Positions 50,250 through 61,190 of a stretch of DNA of 64,000 nt are shown here, in pieces. The notes below the pieces were generated by a model. The model saw only the letters and a list, made by a program, of their open reading frames with translations, was not told where the DNA came from and did not search any database. This DNA is from Geosiphon pyriformis. Lineage: Eukaryota > Glomeromycota > Glomeromycetes > Archaeosporales > Geosiphonaceae. Location of the stretch: NCBI GenBank assembly GCA_016748015.1, contig JAAOMT010000602.1:323696-387695 (forward strand), written 5' to 3'. How positions within the stretch are numbered: the first letter of the stretch is position 1; each line of letters begins with the position of its first letter. The position numbers were made by a program, and so were the translations under genes.

Positions 50250-51420
50250 ACAAACTGTCAGTATTTCCATTGTCTTTTTCCTTTTTATAATGTATGATAT
50301 AAGTATATGGCGAAAGTGCTATTTTCTATCTTGACTGTCTTCTGTCTCCAAATTCTTGTTTTTGGAGTAATGTTAATCCTTTGTGATCTGTATACATCTC
50401 AAACTTCTGGCTCAAGTATTCTTTCTATTTCATAACTGCCCAGTAGATTGCTAGATGTTCTAATTCTGGTGTTCCATAGTTCTTTTCGGCTGGAGTCAAA
50501 CCTCAACTGACATATGTGACTGAATGTTCTCTTTTATCCAATCTTCTTTGAGATAGTACTGCTCCCAATGCTTGACCTGATGCATCAGTGGTGATAATAA
50601 ATGGTTTACTATGATCTGGATAGATCAATACTGGAGTTTGGATAAGCTTTCTTCTTAAGATGTTAAATGCTTCTTGCTGGGTTTCAGTTCATTTATACTT
50701 TGCATTTTTGGTTTGAAGATCATTGAGTGGTTGTGCTATCTTTGAAAAGTTTTTTATGAAGTGTCTATAATAGTTCGCAAATCTCAAGAATGATTTCAGC
50801 TTGGTTATATTGGTTGGTATTGGAAAGTTTTTTACTATCTCTATTTTCTCTGAATCTGTTTTTATGCCATTTTTGCTAACTATGTATTCCAAGAATTTTA
50901 GTTCTGTTTTGCTGAAAAAACACTTTGTTGCATTCAATTTTAATTTTGCTTGTTATAGTCTTTTGAACACTTGTTGGAGATGATGTAGATAATTATTGAA
51001 TGTTTTTGAGAACACATTGGTGTCATCCAAGTATACAACTACTGATTTCCACAATAAGCTGGTGTACACAATTTCTATTAGCCATTGGAATATAGCTGGA
51101 GTGTTGGTTAAGCTGAATGGCATAACTTCAAACTCAAAGTTTCCCTTTCTTGTGGTAAATACCGTTTTTTCTTTGTCGACTGGATCCATGGCTACTTGCC
51201 AGTAATTACTATCTAAGTCTAATGTTGAGAACCATTTGTTTCTACCAAAAGTGTTGAATAGTTCTTGTATCCATGAAGTTGGATAGCTGTCTTTACAAGT
51301 TACACCATTGAGTTTTCTGTAGTTCACACAAAATTGGATTTTTCTATTTTTCTTATGGATGAGTACTATTGGTAATAACCATGGGCTCATTGATGGCTGA
51401 ATTAGCCCATTGTCAAGCAT
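50250..51420 (-). pseudogene. Element 2 RT and RNase H
   Basis: RT: LDNGLIQPSMSPWLLPIVLI, FCVNYRKLNGVTCKDSYPT, LDLDSNYWQVAMDPVDKEKT, FEFEVMPFSLTNTPAIFQW and the catalytic VVVYLDDTNVFSKTF. Thumb and connection at 50937-50689. RNase H (about 50680-50330) has stops at the Arg of VSRGL (TGA) and the Trp of MKWKEYL (TAG). Confidence 0.8.
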
Positions 51421-51432
51421 TTGGTTGATCTC

Positions 51433-52779
51433 TTAACAGATGATTTCATGGCTGGCTGGTGGTACTCTGTATGCTTGCTGTTTGATTGGCATTGTATCTT
51501 CAGTCTTGATCTGATGCTGGATAATATCAGTTCTACCAAATTCGTTTTCACTAGTGAAGATGTCATTGAAGTTATTGAGTAACATCTTTAGTTGCATCTG
51601 TTGAAGTAAGTCTAGATTTCCCATGTTTATCTGTTCCAATTGTTCTGGCTGTAACAGATAACATTTGTTTTGTTTATAGATGGTTTGTGATGTAATGTCC
51701 ACATATTTACAAAGCTGTGGAAAATCTGGAATGCTGCTTGGTACTTGATTTTCAATTTCTTTGGTTAAATATCCGAAAGTGGTTCCTTCCAGTACCTTTA
51801 CAACATTTCCAGTGTTGTTGTAGATAGAAATTTTGATATGGTTATGGCTCTTGGCTGGTATGTGTAGATTGATAAGTCCAATTTTTCCTGATTTACAAAG
51901 AATTGCTTCTGCTTCAAAAATCTGTTCTTGCTCCTTCTTTCTCCTTTCTATTGCTAACATGTATTGGCTATATGGTGAAATGGAAATTGTTTGACTGGTT
52001 GAAATAATTTCTCCTTGGTCAATAATTTTTTTCTCCACCATATTGACTAGTACATCTATTCTACCCATTGATCTAAATCCCTGTATTCCTCTTGCTGTTA
52101 TCCCTAATTCTTCCCTATTTCTTACTGACACTAATTGAGCTACTTTAACCAGAGATAGGAATATTGTCTGTGCTATCTTTTCATTTGGCTCTATAATATA
52201 AGCCTTTTCTGAGTCATTTTGTAGCATAGTAATAATATTTCCTACATATCCTGTGTCAATTATTCCTCCTCTGATGTTTATTCCTCTTTTCGCTAAACTA
52301 TTCCTAGATGCTAGTTGAACCATTGTTGTTGCTGAAATTTCTAAAGCTACTTTCAGATCAATGCAGATGTGCAAATGTGGTTCCAATTTGATGGCCTCTT
52401 TTCCAGGATATCTCAGATCAAATCCAGCATCTGTATTATGCATACGTTCTGGTATAATACTTTCATTGTTATTGCTAAACCATTTAAGTTCCTGCTTCTT
52501 GGTGAGGTCAAAGAGTGTGATATATTGTTCATAGTTTAAATCGGAGTTTAAATCTGAGTTGGAATTGTTGTCATTGTTAATGCCATTTTGAACGGAGCTG
52601 GAACCAGTGTTTTTGTTATTATTTTTGTCGGAGTTTGAATTGGGATTGAAAATCAATTCTGATTCCAATATGCAGCTGCTAATTGGTTTTTCTTCTTCAG
52701 AGATTGTGTAAATCATGCATGGTGGTAGATTGTAAATAAGATCACACTCATTGTAATACTGGAAGTCACATGAGATCAA
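51433..52779 (-). CDS. Element 2 dUTPase and RT N-terminus
   Basis: A 448-codon intact frame. Residues about 108-245 are a trimeric-type dUTPase with all five motifs: AGFDL (118-122), ASRNSLAKRG (157-166), GGIIDTGYVGNI (171-182, Asp175 and Tyr178), NEKIAQTIF (199-207) and ARGIQGFRSMGR (229-240; the family has RGxGGFGSTG). Residues 40-85 are Asn/Ser-rich. Then come the connector (IPAKSHNHIKISIYN; GYLTKEIENQ) and the start of RT (NEFGRTDIIQHQIKTEDTMP; AYRVPPASHEII). The frame lacks a clear start, being part of a longer polyprotein, with an upstream stop at the CDYC segment. dUTP cleavage would limit uracil in the element cDNA; this is inferred from retroviral dUTPases. Confidence 0.85.
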   Translation of the reverse strand: MISCDFQYYNECDLIYNLPPCMIYTISEEEKPISSCILESELIFNPNSNSDKNNNKNTGSSSVQNGINNDNNSNSDLNSDLNYEQYITLFDLTKKQELKWFSNNNESIIPERMHNTDAGFDLRYPGKEAIKLEPHLHICIDLKVALEISATTMVQLASRNSLAKRGINIRGGIIDTGYVGNIITMLQNDSEKAYIIEPNEKIAQTIFLSLVKVAQLVSVRNREELGITARGIQGFRSMGRIDVLVNMVEKKIIDQGEIISTSQTISISPYSQYMLAIERRKKEQEQIFEAEAILCKSGKIGLINLHIPAKSHNHIKISIYNNTGNVVKVLEGTTFGYLTKEIENQVPSSIPDFPQLCKYVDITSQTIYKQNKCYLLQPEQLEQINMGNLDLLQQMQLKMLLNNFNDIFTSENEFGRTDIIQHQIKTEDTMPIKQQAYRVPPASHEIIC

Positions 52780-53345
52780 ACAGTAGTCACATAGTTAGGT
52801 GTTTATTTCTTCTAAACGTTGCTTTTATTCTTCTCTAGTGGGTGTTAATCCCTAGTAGTGTTCGTAGAATTGTTCTGGATCTAGAAGATTTATGACTGGT
52901 TCTGGATCCCAGTTAAGTTCTATGGGTTCTGGGGGTTGTTTTTAATCTCTCTAATCTCTTTTAGTGATGCGCCCTTGATTTTGGTGGTCGCCATTTACCA
53001 TATTTTGTCATTGTTGTGTGGACAACTGTCCAATTACTGTACAGTTTTTCTCCAAGTGGCTTCTATTGGCATCTCTTTTCATACCCAGTCGCTGATGAGG
53101 ATTGTGTATTGACATGATACATTACACATTCCTCCATGTTCAGGAATGTTGTTCCATATTTCTTTATTGAGGAAGGTCTCCCCACAAGCTAAACATGGTT
53201 GGTTGTCCTATTTCCCTACTCATTTTAGTCTCCCAAAGTGTTCAAGGATGCATGGGTGGCAATAGAACTTAGTTGCCATTGAATATTCCTCATCATCGCC
53301 ACAGTATGCATCTATTATTAACAATTTCTTGCTGCAATCGATGCA
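52743..53345 (-). pseudogene. Element 2 Cys-rich zinc-binding modules
   Basis: CIDC at 53345-53334, CHPC, CLAC and a final C-x3-C ending near 53112 give four Cys pairs. After a linker, CDYCLISC and NEC lie near 52792-52743, leading into the dUTPase frame. The order matches element 1. Confidence 0.55.
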
Positions 53346-53510
53346 TATAAGCTTAGGTTGACAATAGATAGATCGTTGTGGTATAGTGTAGGTATTATAA
53401 ATGATGGTGGTTTGGGTGGTCTCTTCTTCTTTTTCTTTCTCTTTCCCTTTATTTTCTTTGTTTTCTTCCCATTCCCAGCTGGAAGTTGGTTCACTCTTAT
53501 CATTGTTGGT

Positions 53511-54164
53511 TCATGTTAGATCATTGGTTTCCCAAGTAAGTTTTTCTTTCTGTTTTTCTTTCCTGTTATCATCCCAGGTGAGTATTGGCAACAGTTCATT
53601 ATGGTCAACGTTAGTCCATGACACTTGGTACGCTTTCCAGATAAGTTTCGGCTTCTCTTCCTTGAAGTCAATTAGTGGTGCCACGGTGTTGGTCACCTTG
53701 AAGTGGCCACACATTGCTGGTACTCATGTGTGTCACCCATTCTGGCTGAGTACTAATTCTTGAGTTATCCAATTGATCACAGCATTGGTTTTGAACAGCC
53801 AGTTATTACCAATTAGGGCTTGATATTGGGTGGCATCTATTACTAGAACTTTAATGGGTACTATGATACTATTGATTTCTATAGAGAAATCATCTATCTC
53901 ATTGATAGGTGTTTTTGTGGCACCATCAGCAGTGATAATTCTAGTGCTGACAGCTCAATCAACTCGGTGATCTAATTGATCCATAAGTTGTTGTGTGATA
54001 ATGCTGCCTGCTAAACCACTGTCAAGAATGAGTTTAATAGTGTGTTTATCAACTTTTGCATCAGTGTACATGGCGGTAATTAGTTTCTCTTCAAGGGCAG
54101 CACTACTGAATAATGGTGTGTTGGATGATTCTTCGAGTTTAAATGGAAAAATTGCTGTTAACAA
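53511..54164 (-). pseudogene. Element 2 aspartic protease
   Basis: IKLILDSGLAGSIITQQLMD keeps the catalytic DSG. It continues LIGNNWLFKTNAVINW and the linker EEKPKLIWKAYQVSW, with stops between. Retropepsin-like proteases act as dimers to process Gag-Pol. Confidence 0.8.
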
Positions 54165-54686
54165 TTTGTCATTTGTGATGGTTGTTGGAGGTATGTTGCT
54201 GGTAAGTGGCTGCTGTTGGTTGAATTCCAGTTTGTTGGTTTGGGCATCTTCTAAAGTAACCAGAAGACTTAGATAGTTCTGAAAATTTGGGTTTTGGATG
54301 GAACCAATACCCAGATTCTACTGTCGAGAGCCTAATGGTTGGTAAGAGGAGCTGAGAATCAGTTGATGAACAACTATTGCCAATCTCCAGTTTTGAGTAA
54401 TTCTAGGTCTTGGGTTTCCTGATGTCATTTGAGTGGGTTTTTGAGGTGGTGTTTGAATTGGTTGTTGGGGCTGATAAATTATTTGGGATTGCAGCTGATA
54501 GATTACTGGTAGCTGTGGTTGATAAATTGGAGGTTGATATACTGGCAGTTGATAGATTGGTTGCTGCATCATTGGCAGATAAGTGGTTTGATATTGGTCT
54601 TGATTTGGGTAGCGATTCTGAGTCTGAAATCTGTGATTGGGGTTTCAATATTGATTTTTCGATCGTGAATTGTTGCTATAAAATCT

Positions 54687-55475
54687 GCAGTCTGCTCTTA
54701 TGTGTCTTTGTTTACCACAGTTGTGGCAAACACGTATTTTTGGCTGCCATGGTTGATTAGGTGCTGCTGATGATGATAATGGATGCGACTGATTTTGGAA
54801 ACAATTCGTATTTCCTGGATTATTGTGTCATTGTGGTGGTTGATAAATTGTGTGATTGTTAGCTAAGTATTCCTCTAATTTTTGATTAATTGAATTACTG
54901 GATTGTTTCAATTTGGAATCCAATTCAGATGATCCATTCATCATTAGGTTCATGGCATGGGCATGATTGGCTTCTAATTTGGCAGATTCAAAATTTCTGG
55001 CATGTGTAACTGCGTCCTGGAGAGTGGTTGGATACAATGGGCATACATGTTGCAGGATGCTACTGCACAGACCACAGATAAATTGATTGAGAATTTGTGG
55101 TGCTGTGAAATAATTAACATCAATTGCTTGGATTTGTTGCAGATTTCTATAGAAGCGTTCCAGATATGTGGTAACTGCTTCAGTTTCTCCTTGTTTAATT
55201 GTAGTGAAAGTGTTGGCTAATCTGTTGATGCTGTTGTTATTGCTAAAGTATTTCAAAAATTCTAGTTTGAAGGCATTGAAATTTTGGGGTTTGTCAATTA
55301 GGCTTTGATACCATGAGTCCGCTGTATTCTTAAGAAAATAGGGTATGGCTTATATGGCTCTGGCATCATTCTATTTGTTGGCTGCGATGGCTTTTTCTAC
55401 ATCATTTAGCCAAACTTGTGCATTGTCCTTTTTGCCAGTAAATTTGTCAAGCTTCACAATTGGTGCATATGCCAT
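54687..55475 (-). pseudogene. Element 2 gag capsid-like region and CCHC knuckle
   Basis: It starts MAYAPIVKLDKFTGKK. The capsid-like core includes AFKLEFLKYFSNNNSINRLA, TTYLERFYRNLQQI and ILNQFICGLCSSILQHV. The nucleocapsid knuckle CHNCGKQRHIRADC at 54728-54687 is complete. A few stops occur (for example before HNNPGNTNCF). Confidence 0.8.
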
Positions 55476-55864
55476 TTTTGTTGTTGCTGTGGTAGAAGTT
55501 GTTGTTATTGTTGAGGCAGTACTGGGAGTGGTTGTTGATTTTGTTGGTTCGGTGTTTGGATGGGCTGGCCAATTGGTTCTACTGGTAGTTGATCAATAAC
55601 AATAACTGGAAGTAAGTGCTGATTAATTACTTTGGGGTTTTGATTTTGTGGTGCTTGAATATTTAGGGTTTTGATTTCCAGATTTTCTCACTAAGTTTGA
55701 ACATTTGGGGTTCCAAATTCCGGGTTTTCAAGGATTGGGTTTTGGTAAGTAAATTCTTGATCTTCCGATTTTTCTTCCTTTTCTTCTTCAGATAGTTCCC
55801 ACAGAGTAGTGGTTCCAAAGTCTGGTTGAGACGGTGATAATCAAATTCCTGATGGTATTAGTGA

Positions 55865-56497
55865 TCACGATTTAAATCCTTCAAAATATTTGCCATATGG
55901 TCTTAGTAGATCTGTTTTCTTTTGTTTACTTTGGAATGAAAATTGTCTGAATGTTGATATCATGTTTGATGTGGACACACTTGCTAATGTTATATTGATG
56001 GCACTTCCTGGTGTGTAGTAATAGGATGGAGCAGTTGGTGATTCAATTTTTGTTTTCTTCCAAGTGGATGGTTGTATCCTTTTGGGTGTTATTGCTGGTG
56101 TTTGTAGTTTTCTTTTCCCTTTACTGGCATAAGTAATTGAATATCTTTGTTGGATGTGATGTTCAATTTCTTTGTTGATCTCAGTAATGATAGATGCAAA
56201 ATTATAATTTGTTGGTAAGCTGGTATTTTGAATCAATTTGCTGTAGAAGGTTTCTTTTGCTAATTCAGTGTTTACTGATGTTCCTAATAAGTAGGTGATT
56301 CTCTCATTGACGTAGAAATTGAAGGCTGATTCTGCAGATATGTGATTATGGTTTAATCCCAAGTGTTGACAGTAATATTGAAATAAGGATTTTGCAAATC
56401 CTAAATGGTTTGCTCCTATGTTTTCTGATTCTGCCACTTTTGGATGAAGTTGTTGGTGCTGATTCTCTGTAGAATTATACCTTACAGGGAGCACCAA
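55865..56497 (-). pseudogene. Element 2 gag N-terminal region
   Basis: A 210-codon open frame begins within the PBS at a TTG (no ATG nearby) and reads SENIGANHLGFAKSLFQYYC, FYVNERITYLLGT and NYNFASIITEINKEIEH, then a Ser/Thr-rich stretch. It ends with a stop at 55865. Homologous to element 1 41651-42230. Upstream a TAA lies at the LTR edge. Confidence 0.65.
56480..56496 (-). other. Element 2 primer-binding site
   Basis: TGGTGCTCCCTGTAAGG, two bases after the LTR. It is the same as element 1 except for one or two bases, so the same tRNA primer is likely. Confidence 0.7.
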
Positions 56498-56498
56498 A

Positions 56499-57369
56499 TA
56501 TTACAGATGACAATTTTTGTTGTTGGATTAAATAACAAACCCATAACTTGGTGCTCAAATCTAGTTGCAGTTGATAGTAATCTGAAGATTTGTGCCTGAA
56601 AAGTTTGTATTTGAAGGGTTTGGTTGAGTTCTTTGTATAATGGACAGAGATTCAATGATGATAGTTTTATCCATAGCTTCCCAAAACTGCAGTTTTGTCA
56701 ATTTCTTTCTCAGCTTGGTGGCCAGTATTCCTCTTGGTAAGCTATCCTCAATTGAGTGTTCTACCCTTATTTCTGGGTCTTTTACCAGTCATGTTTATTC
56801 TGATGTCAGTGCTTTGCATGTTAATCCTCAATAGAGTTAGTAAACAACAATAAAATCAAAGCAAGACAATAAAGAAAAGAAAAAAAAAATAAGCCAAAGT
56901 AAGTTACAAGTTAGTATTCCATTAATAGCCATAATCAAGAGCTATTGTTCTAATGTGGTTAAGTGTCAATTACTATCAACATGAAATGTTGATAGTGGAA
57001 ATGGATTTGAGATAACAAATAGTTATTTATTAAATGATTGTGATTTGGAGAGTTGCTTAGATTAAATCTAAACTGAGAGATCTGTCTTTTCAGCTTCTAA
57101 TCTTACTGCTATATATACATAATTGAGATTCCTCAATTTCTCAATTCTCCACAACAGGAATCCTGGAATTCCTGGAATTCTGCAATTTCTTTGAGAGGAA
57201 TTCTGGAATTCTGGAATTCTGGAATCCTGTGATTCCTTGTAAGAATCCTGTAATTTCTGGAATCCTGCAATTCCTGAGAGGAATTCTGGAATTCCACATT
57301 TTACTACATCTACTTCTGATTGGTTAATAACTATGCTAATATATATTCCCTATATTTCTATGAGTAACA
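56499..57369 (-). repeat. Element 2 5' LTR
   Basis: 871 bp. U3 carries an array of TTCTGGAA-type motifs (57147-57300) and a TATATATAG box near 57113. R-U5 is homologous to element 1 (ACTATCAACA..., ACAATAGCTCTT). Compared with 47209-48087, the first roughly 270 aligned bases differ at 22 sites, all transitions. Confidence 0.9.
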
Positions 57370-57373
57370 ACAC

Positions 57374-59100
57374 CAATAAGTGCTTCTTTGACAAGACAGA
57401 ATTGAACTTTTTAGGACACATAGTAAGCAAAGATGACATCAAAACAGATCCAGAAAAAATAGAGATAGTCAAGAACTTTCCAATACCAACCAATGTGATG
57501 GAGTTAAAGTCATTTTTGGAATTTGCAGGCTATTATTGACACTTTATCAAAAACTTTTCCAAGATAGTCCAACCACTTAATCATCTCCAAACCAAGAATG
57601 TGAAATATGAATAGACAAAAGCACAACAAGAAGCTTTTGATATTCTAAGAAAAAAGCTTATACAAGCTCCAGTACTGATCTATCTGAATCACAACAAACC
57701 ATTCATCATTACCACCGATGTATCAGACCAAGCATTAGGAGCAGTACTGTCACAAAAAGGACTGAATAGAAAAGAACATCCAGTCATATATGCTGTTACC
57801 AGAGGTTTTTGGTCTTTTTTCTTAAATGTTGTTAATGCCTGTTTGCTGTGAATTCACGTTTTCCAGATGTGGTTGAACCTCCAGTAACTAAATTTATCTT
57901 CAAATTATCTCCTATAATTTGAACTGCTGGACTTATAAGTGGAATGGCCAATTCCATGCCAGTTGCTTTGTGTAGTTACATTGTAGTAAATATCAACTTT
58001 TTCCTAGGAATTGCTCATTTGAAAGCTCACTAAGAATGTGTAATTACTTTGCTGTGAAAGTCAACTCTTCTATAAGAATTTTCATCTGTAGGCTATCCAA
58101 CTGATTTATAATAAGAAAAGAAAGAGAATAAAAGAAATGTAAAAGAAAAATAAAAACTGATGATTTATGGAAGTCATTTCGAATCCAGGCCTGGAAGTGC
58201 TTTAACAGTTTACTGAAATTGGTAGCTAGTTAATTTCAAACTGTTAGTAGGAATTGGTTAATTTCAAGGGAAATAATTAAGAATTTGGCTTTTCGAATTT
58301 ATTTGATATTTATTTTGTTATTGTGTATAAGGGATGATTCTAATTGTTAAATCTAAAGTGAGATATATTTTCTCAAAAAGAGAAGCTCTTCTTTTATACA
58401 ACTTGTCATAACACTATTTTATGAACTTGAACTTTGCTATTTTTTACAATTTCACTAAACTAAAGATATATTTCGGCGAACTACAAGTTATTTCTGTGAA
58501 CTGTTAGATATTTCAGTAAACTTATCAATTATTTTGGCAAATTTCTACAAATTTTGGCGAACTTTTTGAATGTTACATAGTTCAGAGTATTGCATGATTG
58601 ATTATCATAATTAGGTTACATTTATGTTATGTATAAATTAGATTATTAATTAAATGATAATTTCAGACATTTTGCTAATGTAATAAGTAATAATTTGAAA
58701 TAATAATATATGCTAATTAATAATAGGAATTATAAAGATAATTTCATTCTAAATAATATCTTTAATTTTGTCTGATAATAATGCTAGCTAAGGTTTAACT
58801 CCAGCCAAAAAAAACTATGAAACACCAGAATTAAAACACTTAGCAATCTATTGGGCAGTCATGAAATGAAAAGAATACTTAAGCCAGAGGTTTGAGATGT
58901 ACACAGATCACAAAAGATTAACATCACTCCAAAAACAAGAATTTGGAGACAGAAGACAGTCAAGATAGAAAATAGCACTTGTGTCATATACTTATACTAT
59001 ACATTATAAAAAAGGAAAAGACAATAGAAATGCCAATGGTTTGTTATGAATAAGACAAATCTAAGAACATTTCAATCCAAAAATATAATAAAACCAAACC
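57374..59100 (+). pseudogene. Element 1 RT end and RNase H, with LTR insertion
   Basis: It resumes NKCFFDKTELNFLGHIVS and FPIPTNVMELKSFLEFAGYY. RNase H shows IITTDVSDQALGAVLSQKG, ETPELKHLAIYWAVMK and MYTDHKRLTSLQKQEFGDR, with all expected acidic residues. The frame is split after HPVIYA by the solo LTR at 57794-58780. TAA at 58789-58791 falls at the Arg of ASRGL, and TGA at 58867-58869 at the Trp of MKWKEYL. Element 2 also has stops at both codons, with different bases (TGA and TAG). Confidence 0.8.
57794..58780 (-). mobile_element. Solo LTR inserted in element 1 RNase H
   Basis: 987 bp, TGTTACCAGAGG to CTGATAATA on the plus strand, flanked by exact ATGC duplications (57790-57793 and 58781-58784). 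It is the reverse complement of the LTR at 38386-39352, with the TATA box reading on the minus strand. No coding sequence and no second LTR nearby, so it was left by LTR-LTR recombination or is a small non-autonomous element. Confidence 0.8.
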
Positions 59101-59124
59101 AAACTCAATGAAAATATAACAAAA

Positions 59125-60480
59125 AATGAACACACAAAAATACCAACAACTCAAATATTATATAGATACTCAACAGTTCAAAGAAAAATTATCTCAATCA
59201 GAACAAAATAGTATCAAACAACAATCAAAATAATTTATCACTTACCAAAACATACTTTATTGAAAGAACAAAAAAGATACAAATCAACCAACCAGAGTAA
59301 TTACAGAGCCAGAAAAAGAGACAGTACTATTTAACATGCACTCAGATTCAACAGCAGGACATTTTTATAAAAAAACAACTATAGAAAAAATTAGAAAAAA
59401 ATACTATTGACCATTAATGTATCCAAACATCATTCTCCAAAATTGTAATGCTTGTCAAAGAAGAGAAGGAACCAGACCCAGTGAACCACTGAGACCAATC
59501 AAAGTAGGACAACCATTTGATTACATTGGAATTGACTTAGTTGGACTATTAACAATTACCAGCAAAAGGAACAGATACATTGCAGTAGCCATGGACTATC
59601 TCACTAAATGGCCGGAAGCAAAAGCAATTCAAAGAGCAGATACAGAATTCATTTATCAAGATCTGATTTGTCGACATAAATGTCCAAAAAAATTATTATC
59701 AGACCAAGGAACTCACTTTGTAAACAGAACACTAGCAGAATTAAGTCAAAAATTTGGGATAAAAAGACTATTATCATTACTATATCATCTACAAACCAAT
59801 GGACTAGTTGAAAGATTCAATAAAATATTGTGTGAAACAATTACCAAAATCAGTTAAGAAAACCAACACAAATGTGATTTGATTATACCATCAATATTAT
59901 TTGCTTATTGAACAATAAAACAAGACACTATACAAGCAACACCATTTAAATTAGTATACAGTAAAACAGCAATATTACCAGTTAAGATAGAAGTTAAAAC
60001 ATATCCAACAGAACCAATAATGGAAGATAATTTCCAAAAAACATTGTTAAAAAGAACATATGACTTAATGGAGACACTAAAAAACACATGGCAAAGAGCA
60101 GCTAATAACATTCAAAAGTCACAAAAAAAGCAAAAAAAACAACATGATAACCAATTACCAGATAAACCAGTTGAATTCAAGATTGAAAACAAAGTACTTT
60201 TACATCATACCAAAACAGAAAAACAATAAAGTGGAAAATTCGACCCCAAATAGGATGGACTATTTTACATAGAAGAAATTCTAGGAAATGGAGCTTATAA
60301 ATTAAAATGGGACAACAAAATTTTAGCCAAAGCAGCACATAGTGATCGACTAAAACCATATCACCAAATAGTATCATCATCCACCAATAACATTCCACAA
60401 CTGAGAGTACAACAAATACTAGTCCAACCAAATAAGATTCCATGAGATCTGGAACCAATCATAATCATTGGACCAAACAC
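59125..60480 (+). pseudogene. Element 1 integrase
   Basis: The zinc-binding H-H-C-C unit appears around MHSDSTAGHFYKK and CNACQRREG. The catalytic core has YIGIDLVG (first Asp), LLSDQGTHFVNRTLAELSQK (second Asp) and NGLVERFN (Glu), so the DDE triad is intact. The C-terminal part reads VEFKIENKVLLHH and FYIEEILGNGAYKLKW, the SH3-like end. Stops and a small deletion (in the DTEFIYQDL area) break the frame. Confidence 0.8.
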
Positions 60481-60522
60481 ATAAAATCAAACAATAAAAG
60501 AGTATATAAAAAAACAGTATAC

Positions 60523-61178
60523 ATGACAAAAGCAACCAAGAAAATGGAAATACCAAATCATATTTACACCATAGCTCAACAATTGTTCCAGACTTTAAGT
60601 CAACAACTTTTAGACATGAAAGTTATTGTTAACAACCAAACAATTTGCTATTGAAACACCAAAAGAAAGACAAAGAATACACCATATCAGCAGTTACCAA
60701 AAAAGAATAAAAACTGTTAGATAACATAATAGAAAAAGTCAAAAACACTTTTGGGAAAATACCTATTATGGCACCAATAAAAGAACTTACAAAAAAGAAT
60801 TGGAAGCAATGGACAGAACAACTTCCAATATCATACTGTTACTACCAGTTGGATCGAAAGTTGAATATTCAGAAGTTGTATATCAACAAATCCAAGAGAA
60901 TATTTAACCAAACCATAATACAGCAAATTGAAGAATTTATTGAAAAAAAAACAAACTCAACATTATATGTAAAAACAATTTACCGACTACACAACATATT
61001 TCAGAACTATTCAAAAATACTGTTACACTCTGACATGGAAATCATAACCATTAACCAATGGGGAAGAATGAACAATGCACAAGTCAAAACCAAACGAGCC
61101 AAAATTGAACAAACAGTACTTGAAAAAGAAGTCTTAGACTTAATTCAAAATGAAGATTTTGATGGGGCTCAATATTAA
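60523..61178 (+). pseudogene. Element 1 ORF3, conserved unknown
   Basis: It starts MTKATKKMEIPNHIYTIAQQ and ends FDGAQY with a stop that runs into the PPT. It is about 215 codons including stops, with an intact 136-codon stretch from 60768. Element 2 has the equivalent MTRNIRKMEITDNIHSLAQQ to FNGAQY at 48751-48101. No membrane segment or signal peptide is visible, so it is not env-like. Rich in Lys, Gln and Ile with helical character. Function unknown. Confidence 0.6.
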
Positions 61179-61190
61179 AGGAAAAGATAA
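61177..61190 (+). other. Element 1 polypurine tract
   Basis: AAAGGAAAAGATAA lies immediately before the 3' LTR. It starts within the stop region of ORF3. Confidence 0.6.

Larger units (their letters stand above)
47209..57369 (-). mobile_element. Element 2, Ty3-like retrotransposon with dUTPase
   Basis: 10,161 bp on the minus strand inside the RT of element 1. The flanking 4-mers ATAC (47205-47208) and ACAC (57370-57373) are a target duplication differing by one transition. Removing it restores KLKLNTNKCFF in element 1. It belongs to the same family as element 1 and has the same gene order, but is less damaged: several domains keep frames of 150-448 codons. Confidence 0.93.

Noticed and set aside
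57794-58780. Intron within RNase H of element 1
   Set aside because: It has target duplications and a homologue at another site, so it is an insertion.
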